A stretch of 64,000 bases of DNA from Kryptolebias marmoratus. Lineage: Eukaryota; Chordata; Actinopteri; Cyprinodontiformes; Rivulidae. This document shows, piece by piece, positions 48,861-60,984 of the stretch (the stretch's first letter is position 1; each line of letters begins with the position of its first letter). Under the pieces are notes generated by a model. It searched no databases and had not been told where the DNA came from. It saw only the letters and a program-made list of their open reading frames with translations. Both the position numbers and the translations under genes were made by a program. The stretch is from the NCBI RefSeq assembly GCF_001649575.2, contig NC_051440.1, positions 19,043,922 through 19,107,921 on the forward strand, in the 5' to 3' direction.

Positions 48861-51800
48861 CCTTATGTGTCACCAAAGATAACAATGAGAAATTTTCCCC
48901 GAGCTTCTTTTGGTATCCCAAAACTGGTAACCCAGTATTGCATGTATTATGTGTATATGTTTATCAAATTAATTGTTATTTTATTAAATCTGTTTTATTT
49001 CAAGAATGTTTTGTACTTCTTGTTCTATAAACAAAACCCATATTTACGTAGCAAATACCAGAGTGAAGCAGTACAATATAAACTGTATTGCAAGGAAAGT
49101 TTCTTTTCTATAAGCAACCTGGTGAGTAATTTTATTTGCAGCATGGAAGGTGTTATTGTGAATAGGGAGACAATTATTCAAACTGAGGACAAGGGTTCAA
49201 GACCTTACATTGGCAAGCATCTGTCTTACGGAGGTGTCTGCAGGCACAAATGCAGAATCTCAGCCAGTTTTGCCCAACTGACTTTCAGCTCTGACCTCCC
49301 TGCGAGAGTACAAGCACAATGATCAATGAAAGGTCTAATCACTATTTGATTTTGTCATTGAAGTCAGCTGTCTGGCTGTGTCATCTTGAATTAATGTTTT
49401 TTCAATCCCTTTGGGTTTGGTGTTTGAAAGACTTTCTTTTCTTGATCTCTGTACACCTCTAAAACCTTTATTTTAAAATTGAGAAATACACTTACACTGA
49501 AACAACCTCAATCGTTCTTAATTTGTTTAGGAAAAAAGTCACATGAAGTTCTATAGAAACTTAAAACTTTCACTTTTGAAAGATTGTAAAAACTTGGGAT
49601 GGATCAAGAAGTATCAAAATGCCAAGTTTTGAATGCTGTTTAACTGTGATTTTTCTTCCCATTGCTCAGTAAAAGCAGAAGTCCATGCTACTCCCCTCCA
49701 CAATAAAAGGCCCAGTGGGGATGAAGGGCCACAGCTGGGATGCAGCAGAGGGAAGAGATTAACAGTGTGCTCCACTATTTTCCTTTGTGGAGGGTCCAGT
49801 GCCCAACCTTACAGCTGAGGAGACAAAGCAATGCCTGAAGGCAAGCTAATGCTCAGATGGCCCACAACCACAGAAAAAAATCCAATTGATTCCAGGTTGC
49901 ACAATCATCAGCCAGATACAGACTTCAGTGGGTTTTTACAATGACAGCTTTCTAGGCTCTGAACAAAAAATGTCACTTGAAGTTCTGTGACACTCTGGGG
50001 AAATCAGTTCAGACTTGTTTTCCTATTGTCACTTCATACTTCATAAACTATTGACATGTTGATATCATTTTGATAGGCAATACTCTACATTTTGAGTTTT
50101 AATCTTGCATTTCCATTAAAAATCCCCACTTTCCTCATTTTAACATTACACTCATTTTATGACCGATTCCGTGGGTGAGATATGTAAGTACACAAGTCTA
50201 TGTACACTCATATCTTCTGCTCCTATTTTTACATGATGTAGCAAAAGAAAATGCTGTTTTTTTAAGGCTATAAGCTTGGTTTAGTTTAATACAACATGGA
50301 CTTATAAAGGCTCCCATACTTACCACAATAACATTCCAGGCTCATAATAATGATAGACAAGAAGCAAAACTCAAAACTAAGCAGATTAGTTTAGAGACTC
50401 AAAATATTTATATTTTTGTGAAAATTCCACATTTCTTAGAATTGTTCTTCTTCCTTTATTCTCACTTTTTGTTTTTCAGTTGTCTCAATTGTCATTTGTT
50501 AATTACAATGATTTTAAATGTACTTGGGTTTATTTTGCTTTTTCTGGTTGTTCTTTGTGACTTTGTTCTATTGAGAATTGTCTCACTTTGTTGTTGGTTT
50601 CCATCACTTTTTGATAATTGTGCATCTCTTTGTACCCATAAAGCCTAATTTGGCTCATCTTGCTGAGTCTCTGTGGGTGTTCGTTTTAAAACCATCACTC
50701 TACACAGAGGATTTGGAACACAAGCATCCTTACCATTTTGGCCTCTTAGTTCACAATGCTTTGAATTTTATACAATTTACCAGTGTGTTACAAGTGGTTA
50801 GGTACAGGCAGTTTGCAAAAAGAAAAAAAAAGGTGAAATTTAATTACATAAATATTTGTATGTCTCAATTTTTAGCCATTTATTTTAACAAACTAAAAAC
50901 AATTATGACATTTTAGAGGACTCTGCATCAATTTTAAATACACAAGTAAATGAAGAATCTCAAAAATTTTCCACAGTAAATGATTAACTAAAAAAAGTAG
51001 TGAATTACATAAAGTCCTAATAAAACAACAAAAAACAAACAAACAAATAAAAAAACTCAGACGGACAAAACCTTTCAAATATTTAAAAAATCATGTTCAA
51101 AACTAAACATGTTTTAAATTTTCCTCTAAACTCTAACATTAGTAGAATTTAACATCATTCGATACACCATGCTACCACACATGCTTCAGTGTGTATGAAT
51201 TGGCAACCATCAACAAAGTTCATTGTGTGTTTTTATTTATGTCTGTGGAAATACGAGTAGGGATTATGTTTACCGTAGTACAGGGTAATAAGCTTTAACT
51301 TTTTAGGATTTTCAGCAGCCTGTGTATAACTGTGTAATGAGCAGAAGGTGGGTGGTGTAAATTCTCCCTGCTCTTCCAGGCATCTGAGCTCAATCGCTAG
51401 GCCTCTTTGGCAACAAGAGAAGGACCAGGTGTCAGCTCTTGTATGAAGGGCTTTGATGCCAGAGTGCAGTTTGGTGTCAGATTTGAAAAAAAAAAAATCT
51501 TCTGCAAAGTGTACATGTTTATTCATGTGTTTGTGTCTCTAAATGTGTGCACATTGTGACTCTGTTTAAAAAGGGAAAGACTTTAGAGACTATTTTCACT
51601 TATCAAATCACATTACTAACACTTTTAATAGGTTTATCCTATTCTAAACACATGCAACTCGACAAAGAACTTAGAATCCATTACCTATTGCTTTTTAAAT
51701 CTAAACTAAAAGACTGCATGACATAGGCTCTTTACATTTTACTTCTATGAAATAATTTGTTGTTTTGTCTCAAGTAGCTGTACAACAGGTCAAAGAAAAT

Positions 51801-54800
51801 TGACACCCATTATATAGCTATAAAATAGCTGTTGAATTTGCAGATCCCAGGACATGGAAATTTTTTCATAATGCCAGCTAAGCAGCATAAATTCACACAA
51901 TTGACAAGTGTAAGGCCAAGTGGTTATGACAGCCCTTGGCAGATTTTAGGCCATATTTATCTCCACAACTGTCAGTTTTGCCGAACCATCAATAATGGTC
52001 CATCCATCACTTTGCATTTGAATGGCTTCAAGGTGATCTTTAACAGCTTACTTTGTGCATCTGAAAAGCATGAAGTGACTGCTTGTTATATAGGACGAAA
52101 GATCATTCCCTTTTTTTTGCCTTTTCCTAGTGACAGTTGTAACTTTTTTTCTTAACACACCAAAGCCAAGGGCCATTAAGGATGTGCACACTTAGTACTA
52201 TATCAGAGCTCAGATAGCAGTGTTTGACGTGCATTCGCTCAGTGCCCTAACATGGTAGACAGGCTCACTCCTTGGAAGGTTAGAGAATGCTTAGCATCTC
52301 AATGAGGCTAAATCTGTCACAGGTGAAAGCTATGCTGCTGAGTTCATTATGAGGAGAAAAGGTGACTCTCTTATTTTGGGATTCTGGTTTGTACTGTCAG
52401 CACCTATGCCCCACTGCCCTTGAAAGAGAAATTCTCATTATGAATGGTCAGGATGCTGGAAAATCACATTGAAAGTTAGATATGCCTATTAAAGATGATG
52501 GATAAATGGATTATGTTTTAATTGGTCTGTTATTATTACTGGTTGATTGGATTGTCCTTCGCAGCCTATTGATCTTGTGGCTGAGGTTGATTAAGAAGTG
52601 GACGCAGAAGAGGATGAGTGAGAATATACAGTATAGGCACTCAGGATGAGATGCCCTGAAGATCAGCTCAAAAGAGGTATTCAGTCTTTTCTTGTAAAGT
52701 TAAAGTGCTGTTTCAAAGATGTAAAAGTTTGTATGTTATATAGTATCAAAAAGCTGTAAGTTGCCCAAAAGATACGTTTACAAACCTTCAAAGCCATGCA
52801 GTTACTTTATTTACTATGTTCTGAATATAATAACTATTTGAACAACCTCAGTTTAGAGAAATGGAGTTTATTCCAGCTGAATTGAGAAGCCGAGTGGATC
52901 AAGATCCAAAGCAAATTTTCTGCCATCCTAATACATCTTCAATTTTATACATTTTATAATGATTTATGTGAACAGTATTTTATAAACCTTTACATTGCTG
53001 TCAATTTTAAATGACATGTTTTTAAAATGATTTTTAAAGTTATTTACAAGTGTGCATAGTGGCAGCAGCAACTAGCTTTAGCACTTCCTGTGCAGCCTGA
53101 GGAACTTCTTGACAGAATGTTATATTTTTGCTGGTATAACCATGTAATTTGCAATTGAATGTGGTATAAAGGCTTATAAAATAGTGTTCACATGTATTGA
53201 TATTACATTTTAAAATAGGAGTTTTAAGATGTCAGAAATCTGTTTAAGAACCGTCCCCGCTCAAACTAGTTGTCTGCTTGTCAAGCCAGTCACAACTAAT
53301 ATGCTCTGCTCCAAACTGAGGTCATTCAATGAACTAATTACAACAAATGAGATATTATTTGTTCATAATGTTTCATAGAACCCCACTTCAAAAGGTCTGA
53401 ACTACTCCTTTACTACACCTACAACTTCATCACACAAATTCCTAAATTTATGTGAGCAAAAATTCTTCCAAAACACTTAACTAAGCTTTTTCTAAACTTC
53501 TATCACACATGCCCACAGTTGCAGATATCGTAGCAATTAGTATTATTATTTTTTTATACAACACTGCCTTTACAAATACAAAATTTCCAAAAACTGCAAA
53601 CTGGCACCATGCAAAAGTAAATAAAATTTTGTACAAAGTTTAGGTTTCATTACAGGAAAAACGAACATTTATTTTAGTCCAGCTCAGTGTGCCACCTCTC
53701 GACTAAATGGAAAATAAACAGTAAGTTATTCTGTGCGGTTGTTGGTCCATGTGACTCTGAAGGCAAAGGTGACATCTCGCTATGACTTGGGGGTAAAGGT
53801 GTTTATATACAGACTGCCAGCATGACTAACATTTCCTGCTCCCGTGAGCACAGTCTGTTCAGGTCGCACACCCGGAGACAAGCCCTCTCTGAAGATCACC
53901 TGACAACAATGACCTGTGTGAGGCTGAAACCTGCTCAAAGAACTGCAACTGAGGGCTGTTTTTGATTTTATGTTCTGTCATTGTACAAGAACAATTGCAT
54001 TTTATTGTTGTGGGAATGTTTTGGCGTCTATATACAGAGTTTGGTCTGTAATAAGTCTGTCCATAGTAATAAGTTGGTAGAAGAATCCAAATGCATTGTG
54101 TGAAACAAATCACCAAAATACTTGATTATATGAAAACATGCACTGTGTATCCAATATAGTATTGCATGGTTTATATATTAGAGCTATACTTCACAACAAC
54201 AGTACTTAGAGATTAAAGCAATCTGTGTACCCCATGTCTTGCCTAATGGCAGTTTCAGTAGGCTTCAGTAACTCAGAACAGGACAAAAAAAGTAGCTTGA
54301 TACAGTAGTTTAAACAAATAATACAAAAAGCACTTTTAGCAGTTCTATTCACCACCTAACAATACCTCTCAACCTTCACAAAAAACTCTCAACAGACATG
54401 ATGTGTTGTTGTTCAAAAGCAAGCTGTAGGATACACACATGCTGCTAAACAAGAGTACTGAAACAATCATTTTAAATTCTTCATATAGTCTCTTTGTCTG
54501 TGTCCTGGGTTTCAGTTGAGCTCTAACAAAGAGAAATAATATTTTACTGTGCCTGTGCTGAAATGAGGACAGACTCTGTTCTACTCAATTATGCAGTGGG
54601 TTATTAGAACCAAGTCTCAAGTTTATTAGGATCAGTAAATATTTGGGATAATGTGAGACATCTTTGTGTCAAGTTTAAAATGGCCCCAGATGTCTGAGGA
54701 AGGCATTTCTTCTGAGGCAGTACAATGGCAGCTGTCAGGGTTTGATCAGACAAGTTGGCAAAGAAAAGTAATAGAGGGAGCAAGCCAAGATGTGCTGTGT

Positions 54801-55604
54801 AGTGCTTCAACAGGAAAAACAAAGCAAAACTATAAGGATTCAAATTTTAAGTGTGGAATACCCAAAAATCTATCATGATCAGAAAACAGAAGGAAAACAA
54901 GGAACTGAAGAAGACTGAAGAAATACTTGTTTTATATGTATGATCATACTGATAAAGGCGATACGGTATTCAACTTCTATTTTGTGCGAAATTTCTTTTT
55001 TAGCTTAGTTATTGACCAACCTTCAAGTCTCTCAGTGATGTTCATTTCTCTAGGGTGTTTTTTCAATCAGTCAAGCAAAGATTATTAATTGAACTGACAA
55101 ATTTTCTTTATAAACCACCAATAGCTTCATAAGTTGTGGCTTGGAATAAAACCACAGCACCCTTGGATTTTTTTTTTGCTTTGTCTGCACAAGACATAAT
55201 TTCCTAAAAACAACAACAAAAACCAAATCGGAACTTTCTGTGTTAAAAACACAGTGAAAGGACAGAAAGATGCAGAGCAGTAAAGGAGTACTTTAACAAA
55301 TCTTGTTCATTACAATGTTGCTCCTTTTGTATAAACACAGAAAACCATTGGGCGAGTTGTTATCATTTTATTTGAAGAAGAAGAAAAGCAATAGATAGAG
55401 GTGAAAACTAGCAGCAGAAATAATTAAAAGTGCCCTTATCATTCCTGTTTTGTCCCAAGCCACATGGGAAAGGCGACATTAAATGTCACTGCAGAAAAGT
55501 TCACTTTAAACTGCATGTGTCAGTCTGCCTATGAGTCAGTTTATTGGTCTAAGTCACAACTCAGTTTGGACCCTAACACTGAAAAAATTAATAATAAAAA
55601 TGAT

Positions 55605-55628
55605 ACTACTACTACTACTAATAATAAT
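55605..55628. repeat. (ACT)n-(AAT)n microsatellite
   Basis: Five ACT units pass into AAT units, a compound trinucleotide tract of about 24 bp. Confidence 0.85.
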
Positions 55629-55854
55629 GATCTATAGAATTTTTTACATGTTTTTGACACTTGCATCCTGTTACACTTAGTGTTTGTCAATACTGATGTT
55701 CTCTTTATGCATACTATTCTATTTTTCATATTTCCTAATCCACAGTAAGAAATGTAGATTAAATATAAAGCACTACTTAAAAACAAACATGATCTCAGGG
55801 TGCTATATTAAAAAAAGGAAATGGTTCTAGTTCAAATAACTAAATCTAGTTAGT

Positions 55855-56530
55855 TTCCTCATCCTCCATAAACTATCACAGAGGTGGGCAATAAAGAGGA
55901 GGACCCCATATAACAAGAAGAGACCTATAGCTGAACCAGGCATTGTAATGGTGATCATATGTCTTGTTATCTGTCTGGGCCTGAGTGAGCAGGAAAAGGA
56001 CACAAACTAGCAATACAAGCACTGGACTGGAGATACTTGCTGGATGAAAACAAACAAAAGTAATAGTTTTACGTACATACATGGTTAATAAAAGGTACCA
56101 GAGTGAGGGGAGGTGATCCGTACACCATGGGACGCCCCTCAGTAGCCTTTGGAAATAGCTTAACTGAATGGGTAGGATCACCCAAGTCAGTGGTAACTAT
56201 AACATTTCTTTCAAAAAGCAAAGCCTAGTCCTTATACCTCTCAAATTTATAGTAGAAGAAAGGAGCCTGATAGCTACAATGCATTCTACTTTTATATACT
56301 CAAGGAACCACAAGTCAGTCTGCCATCTGAGAGAGAAGTGCTCTGTTGGGATGATATGGAACTACAGGGTTTTTAAGATATGATGGAGCTTGGCTATTAG
56401 GAACTTAGTATGTAAGGAGAAGGATTCTTAAGCCTATTCTGAATCTTACAGGTAGCCACTGGAGAAAAGGTAAAATTGGAGTTATATGATATCTTCTGCT
56501 AAATCTCCTGCAGTGTACACAGCATAAGTA
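55855..56530. mobile_element. high-copy teleost interspersed repeat (family not named)
   Basis: The order CTCATCCTCCATAAACTATC, GAGGTGGGCAATAAA, AGAAGAGACCTATAGCTGAACC, GGATCACC, GAGAGAAGTGCTCTGTTGGG, GATGATATGG-ACTA, TTTAAGATATGATGGAGC, AGGAGAAGGATTCTTAAG, CTTACAGGTAGCCACTGGAG and GGAGTTATATGATATCTTCT is one I recognise from many fish loci as part of a long, very abundant non-coding repeat. The frames inside it (55876-56181 minus, 56168-56383 plus) are therefore not genes. I am sure it is repetitive, but not of the class or orientation. The right boundary is approximate. Confidence 0.72.
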
Positions 56531-56660
56531 AAAAGGTAAGGAAAGCTTTTCTAATCATCAGCTGATGTGCAGTACTGCATTGCAGAGTTGCAGAGCTCAT
56601 TTCCATCTGTTATTTGAAAACTGTTTCATGCACAGAACAGTGGTGCATACACAACACAAC

Positions 56661-56695
56661 CGCGCACGCGCACACACGCACACATACACACACAA
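56661..56695. repeat. CG/CA alternating purine-pyrimidine tract
   Basis: CGCGCACGCGCACACACGCAC and following CA units form a 35 bp alternating tract with Z-DNA potential. It is unusual here in keeping several CpG steps. Confidence 0.8.
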
Positions 56696-57514
56696 ACGCT
56701 GAAGGATTAAAGAAATGTCACAGAACAAATCCTGAGCTATGTTCATGTTCAAAATGAAAATATCACCCCATGTTTTTACTGTTGCCAAGGGGCTGCAATT
56801 CCTGACATGTATTCAGGCATGGTCTCTGAATTAATCATCTGAGTTCTAAAATATGGGACCATTCCAGGCCACTATAATAAATTGGCTGCAGTTTCACCTT
56901 TTGTGTCCTCACTGTCTCTTGCTCTTGCTAAGCCAAATTAAGACTATGTTAATTTATGAAAAAAGGTCCTAAGGTGCAAGAATATAACTATTAATTTTGC
57001 CCTCAAGTGGAAAAGAATAACAGCTTGTCTTAAAGGATGCAATTTTCTACATTTATTTTTGCACAACACTATTATCTATTATATACCATTAATCTAACAC
57101 ACTCACAATTATCCTCATATAATAATAATAATATTTAAATATTTTTTGTTGAATTTACATCTGCTTATACTTGGGCTCAGATGACGCACTGCAGAGAAAT
57201 ATAATCATCAAAGTTTTGTAAAATAGTTACATTTAAACACTGTGTGAAATTAAGTTTCTATCTTACAATGAATAAGAGCATTATAAATTCAGTTGGCCAA
57301 GTTGTTTGCTATAGGTTATAAAAGTTTTATGTGAATCTTAGTGGTTTGCCACAGGACCTTTTCAAGCAAAACCACTTTTCAGAACAAGAAAACATCTACT
57401 ATACATAAACTTAAAAAAGACACATTTAATTAAATGTTAATGACTTTGTGGATAGCTTGTAGGGAAACTGATTGTTGACAATTGAAACTCTATTTTACAA
57501 TGAGAGTGTGTCGG

Positions 57515-57563
57515 ATAGGTATTTTTAAGACCTTTTTAAGACCTATAGGTATTTTTAAGACCT
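57515..57563. repeat. 19 bp perfect direct repeat with 30 bp period
   Basis: ATAGGTATTTTTAAGACCT occurs at 57515-57533 and again at 57545-57563. A partial TTTTTAAGACCT copy lies between them (57533-57544), giving a nested tandem structure typical of replication slippage. Confidence 0.92.
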
Positions 57564-57655
57564 ATCTGGGACACTTTAAAGTTAGTGTTACAGGGTGCTC
57601 ACTCTCTTTTCTGTACCAGCTTTGTCCTGTTCAGGGTCACGTGAGGGCTAAAGAG

Positions 57656-57690
57656 TTGACAGCGCTAACTACTACGCCACTGTACTGCCC
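57656..57690 (-). mobile_element. SINE head fragment
   Basis: On the minus strand the sequence reads GGGCAGTACAGTGGCGTAGT followed by AGTTAGCGCTGTCAA, the tRNA-like 5' head of the SINE family seen at 18753, 32648 and 63322. Only about 35 bp is convincing; the rest is lost or too diverged. Confidence 0.65.
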
Positions 57691-57825
57691 AAAGGGGGGT
57701 CAACAACCATTTAATTCTTCTTAAAGGCTCCATGTGTAGGATGTAGTACCATCTAAGAGTAACCCTGCAATGTACTGAACTCACTCCTATCTTTTCATAA
57801 ACTACAAAACATTGCATGCAAGTTC

Positions 57826-57870
57826 TACAGTCAGTAGTAGTACAGTCAGTAGTAGTACAGTCAGTAATAA
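57826..57870. repeat. three-copy 15 bp tandem repeat
   Basis: TACAGTCAGTAGTAG occurs twice without change (57826-57840, 57841-57855), and a third time as TACAGTCAGTAATAA (57856-57870). It is a minisatellite-like array. The frame that spans it on the minus strand reads a TTDCT repeat and is not a protein. Confidence 0.95.
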
Positions 57871-60800
57871 CAAGACACTCCAAAATAAACTTTTTTCCTC
57901 TATATTTTCACAATCCTAAACTATGGTGATATCATAATTTTTAATATATTTATAAATTTATGTTAATAGATCATCTTAAGTTTGACACACTGGAAGTATA
58001 AACAGATACAGGTATATTTCATTGACATGTGAATATTGTATAGCAATTATGCTGCAGTTCTGTTTGCAGGTTCCTGCAGTATCTTACCTGCAGTGGACAT
58101 GTCATCAAACTGTTAATATGGAGATCCAGGGATAATTACGGCTAGAGTTGCTAGGTATAGTTAAGACACTAACTACTTATAAGTACTTCACACAATGTTA
58201 CATAAAAAAAAAAAATGTTGGATTGTAAAAGTGGTACTTCACAAATACAAGACAACATCTAAGTTTATTCCTGCTATGCATTCTTTTCCACTGATTGCTC
58301 AAAAAAATTAAATACAATTTAACGGTGATCATTAATTGCATCACAATCGCAAAAACAAACAAAAAAATCACCTTAATTTTAAAACTTGTTACTAAAAAAA
58401 AGGAAAACGTCAATTAGGAGAGATATTGTCCCTATTTTTTTCTCTATGGAGAACATTGTTTACAAGAATGACCTATCACCTGGCGAGCCGCTGACCATTT
58501 GATTTACAGACAGGAGGTCAAAAGGGGGACATGGTTTTCACTCTACAAGAATACATTACTCCAGCACCATTACCTTGGTAAGAAAATGAAGTCCCCAGCA
58601 AAATTAGAATTAAAAGTGCTAAGGGAAATGTGCCAGCTTCAAAAACACACCCACATTTGGGCTGTCAAAGGTTAACGCATAACATTTTACCAGTGGAGGC
58701 TGCAGCATCAAGGGATGCTTGATGCCAATCTGTGAGGAGACACAATGTGTTCCTTATGATGTCAGTGACTGGGGAAATTGGAAATTTTATCTCTTCATCT
58801 CTCTTTTGCTTGCGTCTCTCTCTTTCACTCTTATAAGCTTTCTTCTCTTGTTCAGTAACTGCCAGGTTCCCGGTATTCCAGATATGTCTAGGTTTGTTAA
58901 TTAGACTCAGAGACAAAGAATGTGAGACAGGGGGAGAGACTGTTCATCATAGAGAAAACTTCATCTTTGGCCAGAACTTTAAACAGTCACCTGTTTTTAT
59001 AAAGTCAGATACCATCAGCTTTAGTGATGTCAGAACTGAAATCTAGAGAGAACCCTGTAAAAATACTTTTTTGCAACCTCTCTGAGATTCCAGTGTCAAA
59101 AAGTTTTTTACATCATAGTTTAAACTTTTGAAATTTTAAGAATGGACAATATAAAAAAAACCTACCAAATAACTTCAGAGGCAACAAGGCCAGCTCTTGC
59201 TTTTATGGATATGTCCTAATGTCTACACAGAGGCACGTGACTTCATGTTCAAATGGTAAATGTGTCCCATGCTAGGAACAGATCAATATACAGTTAAGCT
59301 TGCAGTAGATGTGCTCTTGGATCACTGGCAAGAAGTCATTAGAACTATCACAGAATCCATCTCGGATTAATACCTTACAACGGTCCAGTAATTGCAGAAG
59401 TTTTCATTATTGTTGGTGTTAAGACAAATATTATAAATGGATTAGGTATATGCTGTGCCTTAATATCCTTTATTTCCATGAGTACAATTTTACATGACTT
59501 CTAACTATGCACACATGGTCGTTATGCATGTGCTGAAATCATAAAAACAATGTCAATGGCTCTGAATTTGAAACTTTTTATGATGGAAACATAAATTCTC
59601 AAGTATCTGTAAACATTTGTTCAAGTGAACACAAGAACTACCTTGCTCATGTATGGAACTATGAAAATCCATTTCTCTGATTTGGTTCTTGAAGGAAAAA
59701 GCTAGTCCTTGATTCCAAGTTGTATTTCTTAGGTTAAAATTAGTTTAGCTTCTTTTTGGTTAAGGTGGCATCTCTCTGAGATGCAACTATTGGAGACTAG
59801 TTAGCTGCAAGGAAATTGAGAACTAATGCAAATGTTGTGAGACAATCTGGGGACTCCCTCATGATTGCTGTTTGCCAGCTAATCACAGCCCAATAATATA
59901 CCACCTTGCAGTTTTAAAATGTTATTTTTACTTTCCTTTGCAGGAGGGAAAATGGATGTAAGAAGGGCAACTTCACAGAAGTTTATAGTTAACTCAAAAC
60001 ACTGTGAATGAAATGAAACTACCAACATATTAGTGGGGTTGGTTTGCAAAGATATTTGTTATTAGTTTGAAAATTTTTGAATGTGTTGCAAATCGGGCTC
60101 GAACGTTATAGCTTTCATGATTATAAACTGTTTAATTTTTTTCCCTTTTAATATCAAACTGCTGCAAAAAGGATGTACTAATTATTAACCTTCAGGTGAA
60201 ACTGTGCTCTTCGTTTTTTAAACCCTCAGCACCCTCCCACTCCAAATTTGTTCTCTTAGCTCTTCTCTGTCCCCACCCTTCACTCTGTAATTCTGGGGTG
60301 GGAGGACTGGGGGCATTGGTGTATTAATAATGCAGTGCTGCCTGGAAACCAAACACGCTGCAGCAGAGTGCTGTGTAGAATTCTAAAGAGGTATTTGTTT
60401 GTACACGGATGCCACCTCCCTCCCCCACTCTTCCTTGCAGCCCTCTCATCTTATCTCTGCCCCTCTTTACCTACCTCAGAATCCACCCAGCATCAGTGTC
60501 CTCATCTGTTGTCTTCTTTCAAACTACAGCATGGAGAGAGGGCTCATGACCCCCCTTCTTGATGTTTTATAATCAGGGCAGTGCTTTAAGTGGATCCACT
60601 GTATTGGCTTCTTTACTGATCACAGTTTTCTTGTTGAGGACAGTTTTTACAATAAAGGAAAATGCTGTGACTCTGACACTGAACTGCTCTGAAAGGTGTC
60701 CATTGTGTATTCTCTATGTGGTCATACAATGGAAACGACTAAAAAGGTCAGACTGAGATCAGTTGGACTGAAATACACAAAAAAACACTAAAAAACAGCA

Positions 60801-60886
60801 CTTTAAGATCCTGGTTACTGTTTGCTTGAATTGTGCCAACACTTTACTACACATACAGTACATCTATGAGTGGATGTAGTAGTGAA

Positions 60887-60984
<98 letters not shown>
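60887..60984. repeat. (ATCT)n microsatellite, about 24 units
   Basis: A pure 98 bp tract of the same tetranucleotide and orientation as 3786-3949. The two flanks share no other similarity, so it looks like independent growth, not a duplication of the region. Confidence 0.97.

Larger units (their letters stand above)
44133..55854. other. long non-coding stretch
   Basis: No coding gene, RNA gene or clear transposon over nearly 12 kb. There are simple repeats at 45748-45771 (AAAT) and 45888-45911 (TG), and an A/T-run region at 47812-47960. Complex islands lie at about 48100-48350, 48530-48860, 49640-49920, 51230-51500, 53690-53960 and 54530-54780. The frame at 48867-49322 (151 codons) is unrecognised. 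The block at 52340-52450 has a weak LINE-endonuclease look, but too weak to annotate. Confidence 0.5.
56531..60886. other. non-coding stretch with small tandem repeats
   Basis: No coding gene. The stretch includes small repeats listed separately (56661-56695, 57515-57563, 57826-57870) and a SINE fragment at 57656-57690. Complex unsupported islands lie at about 56780-56960, 58440-58600 and 60290-60400. The pyrimidine-rich block at 60220-60560 gives an open frame (60335-60562) without motif. Confidence 0.55.

Noticed and set aside
49190..49215. tRNA B-box-like word GGGTTCAAGACC
   Set aside because: No A box, acceptor stem or cloverleaf can be built around it.
52340..52450. Possible LINE endonuclease remnant (TVSTYAPLPLKEKF after a frameshift)
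   Set aside because: Only about 15 residues resemble the ISAYAPT region of LINE endonucleases, and a frameshift is needed; too weak to annotate.
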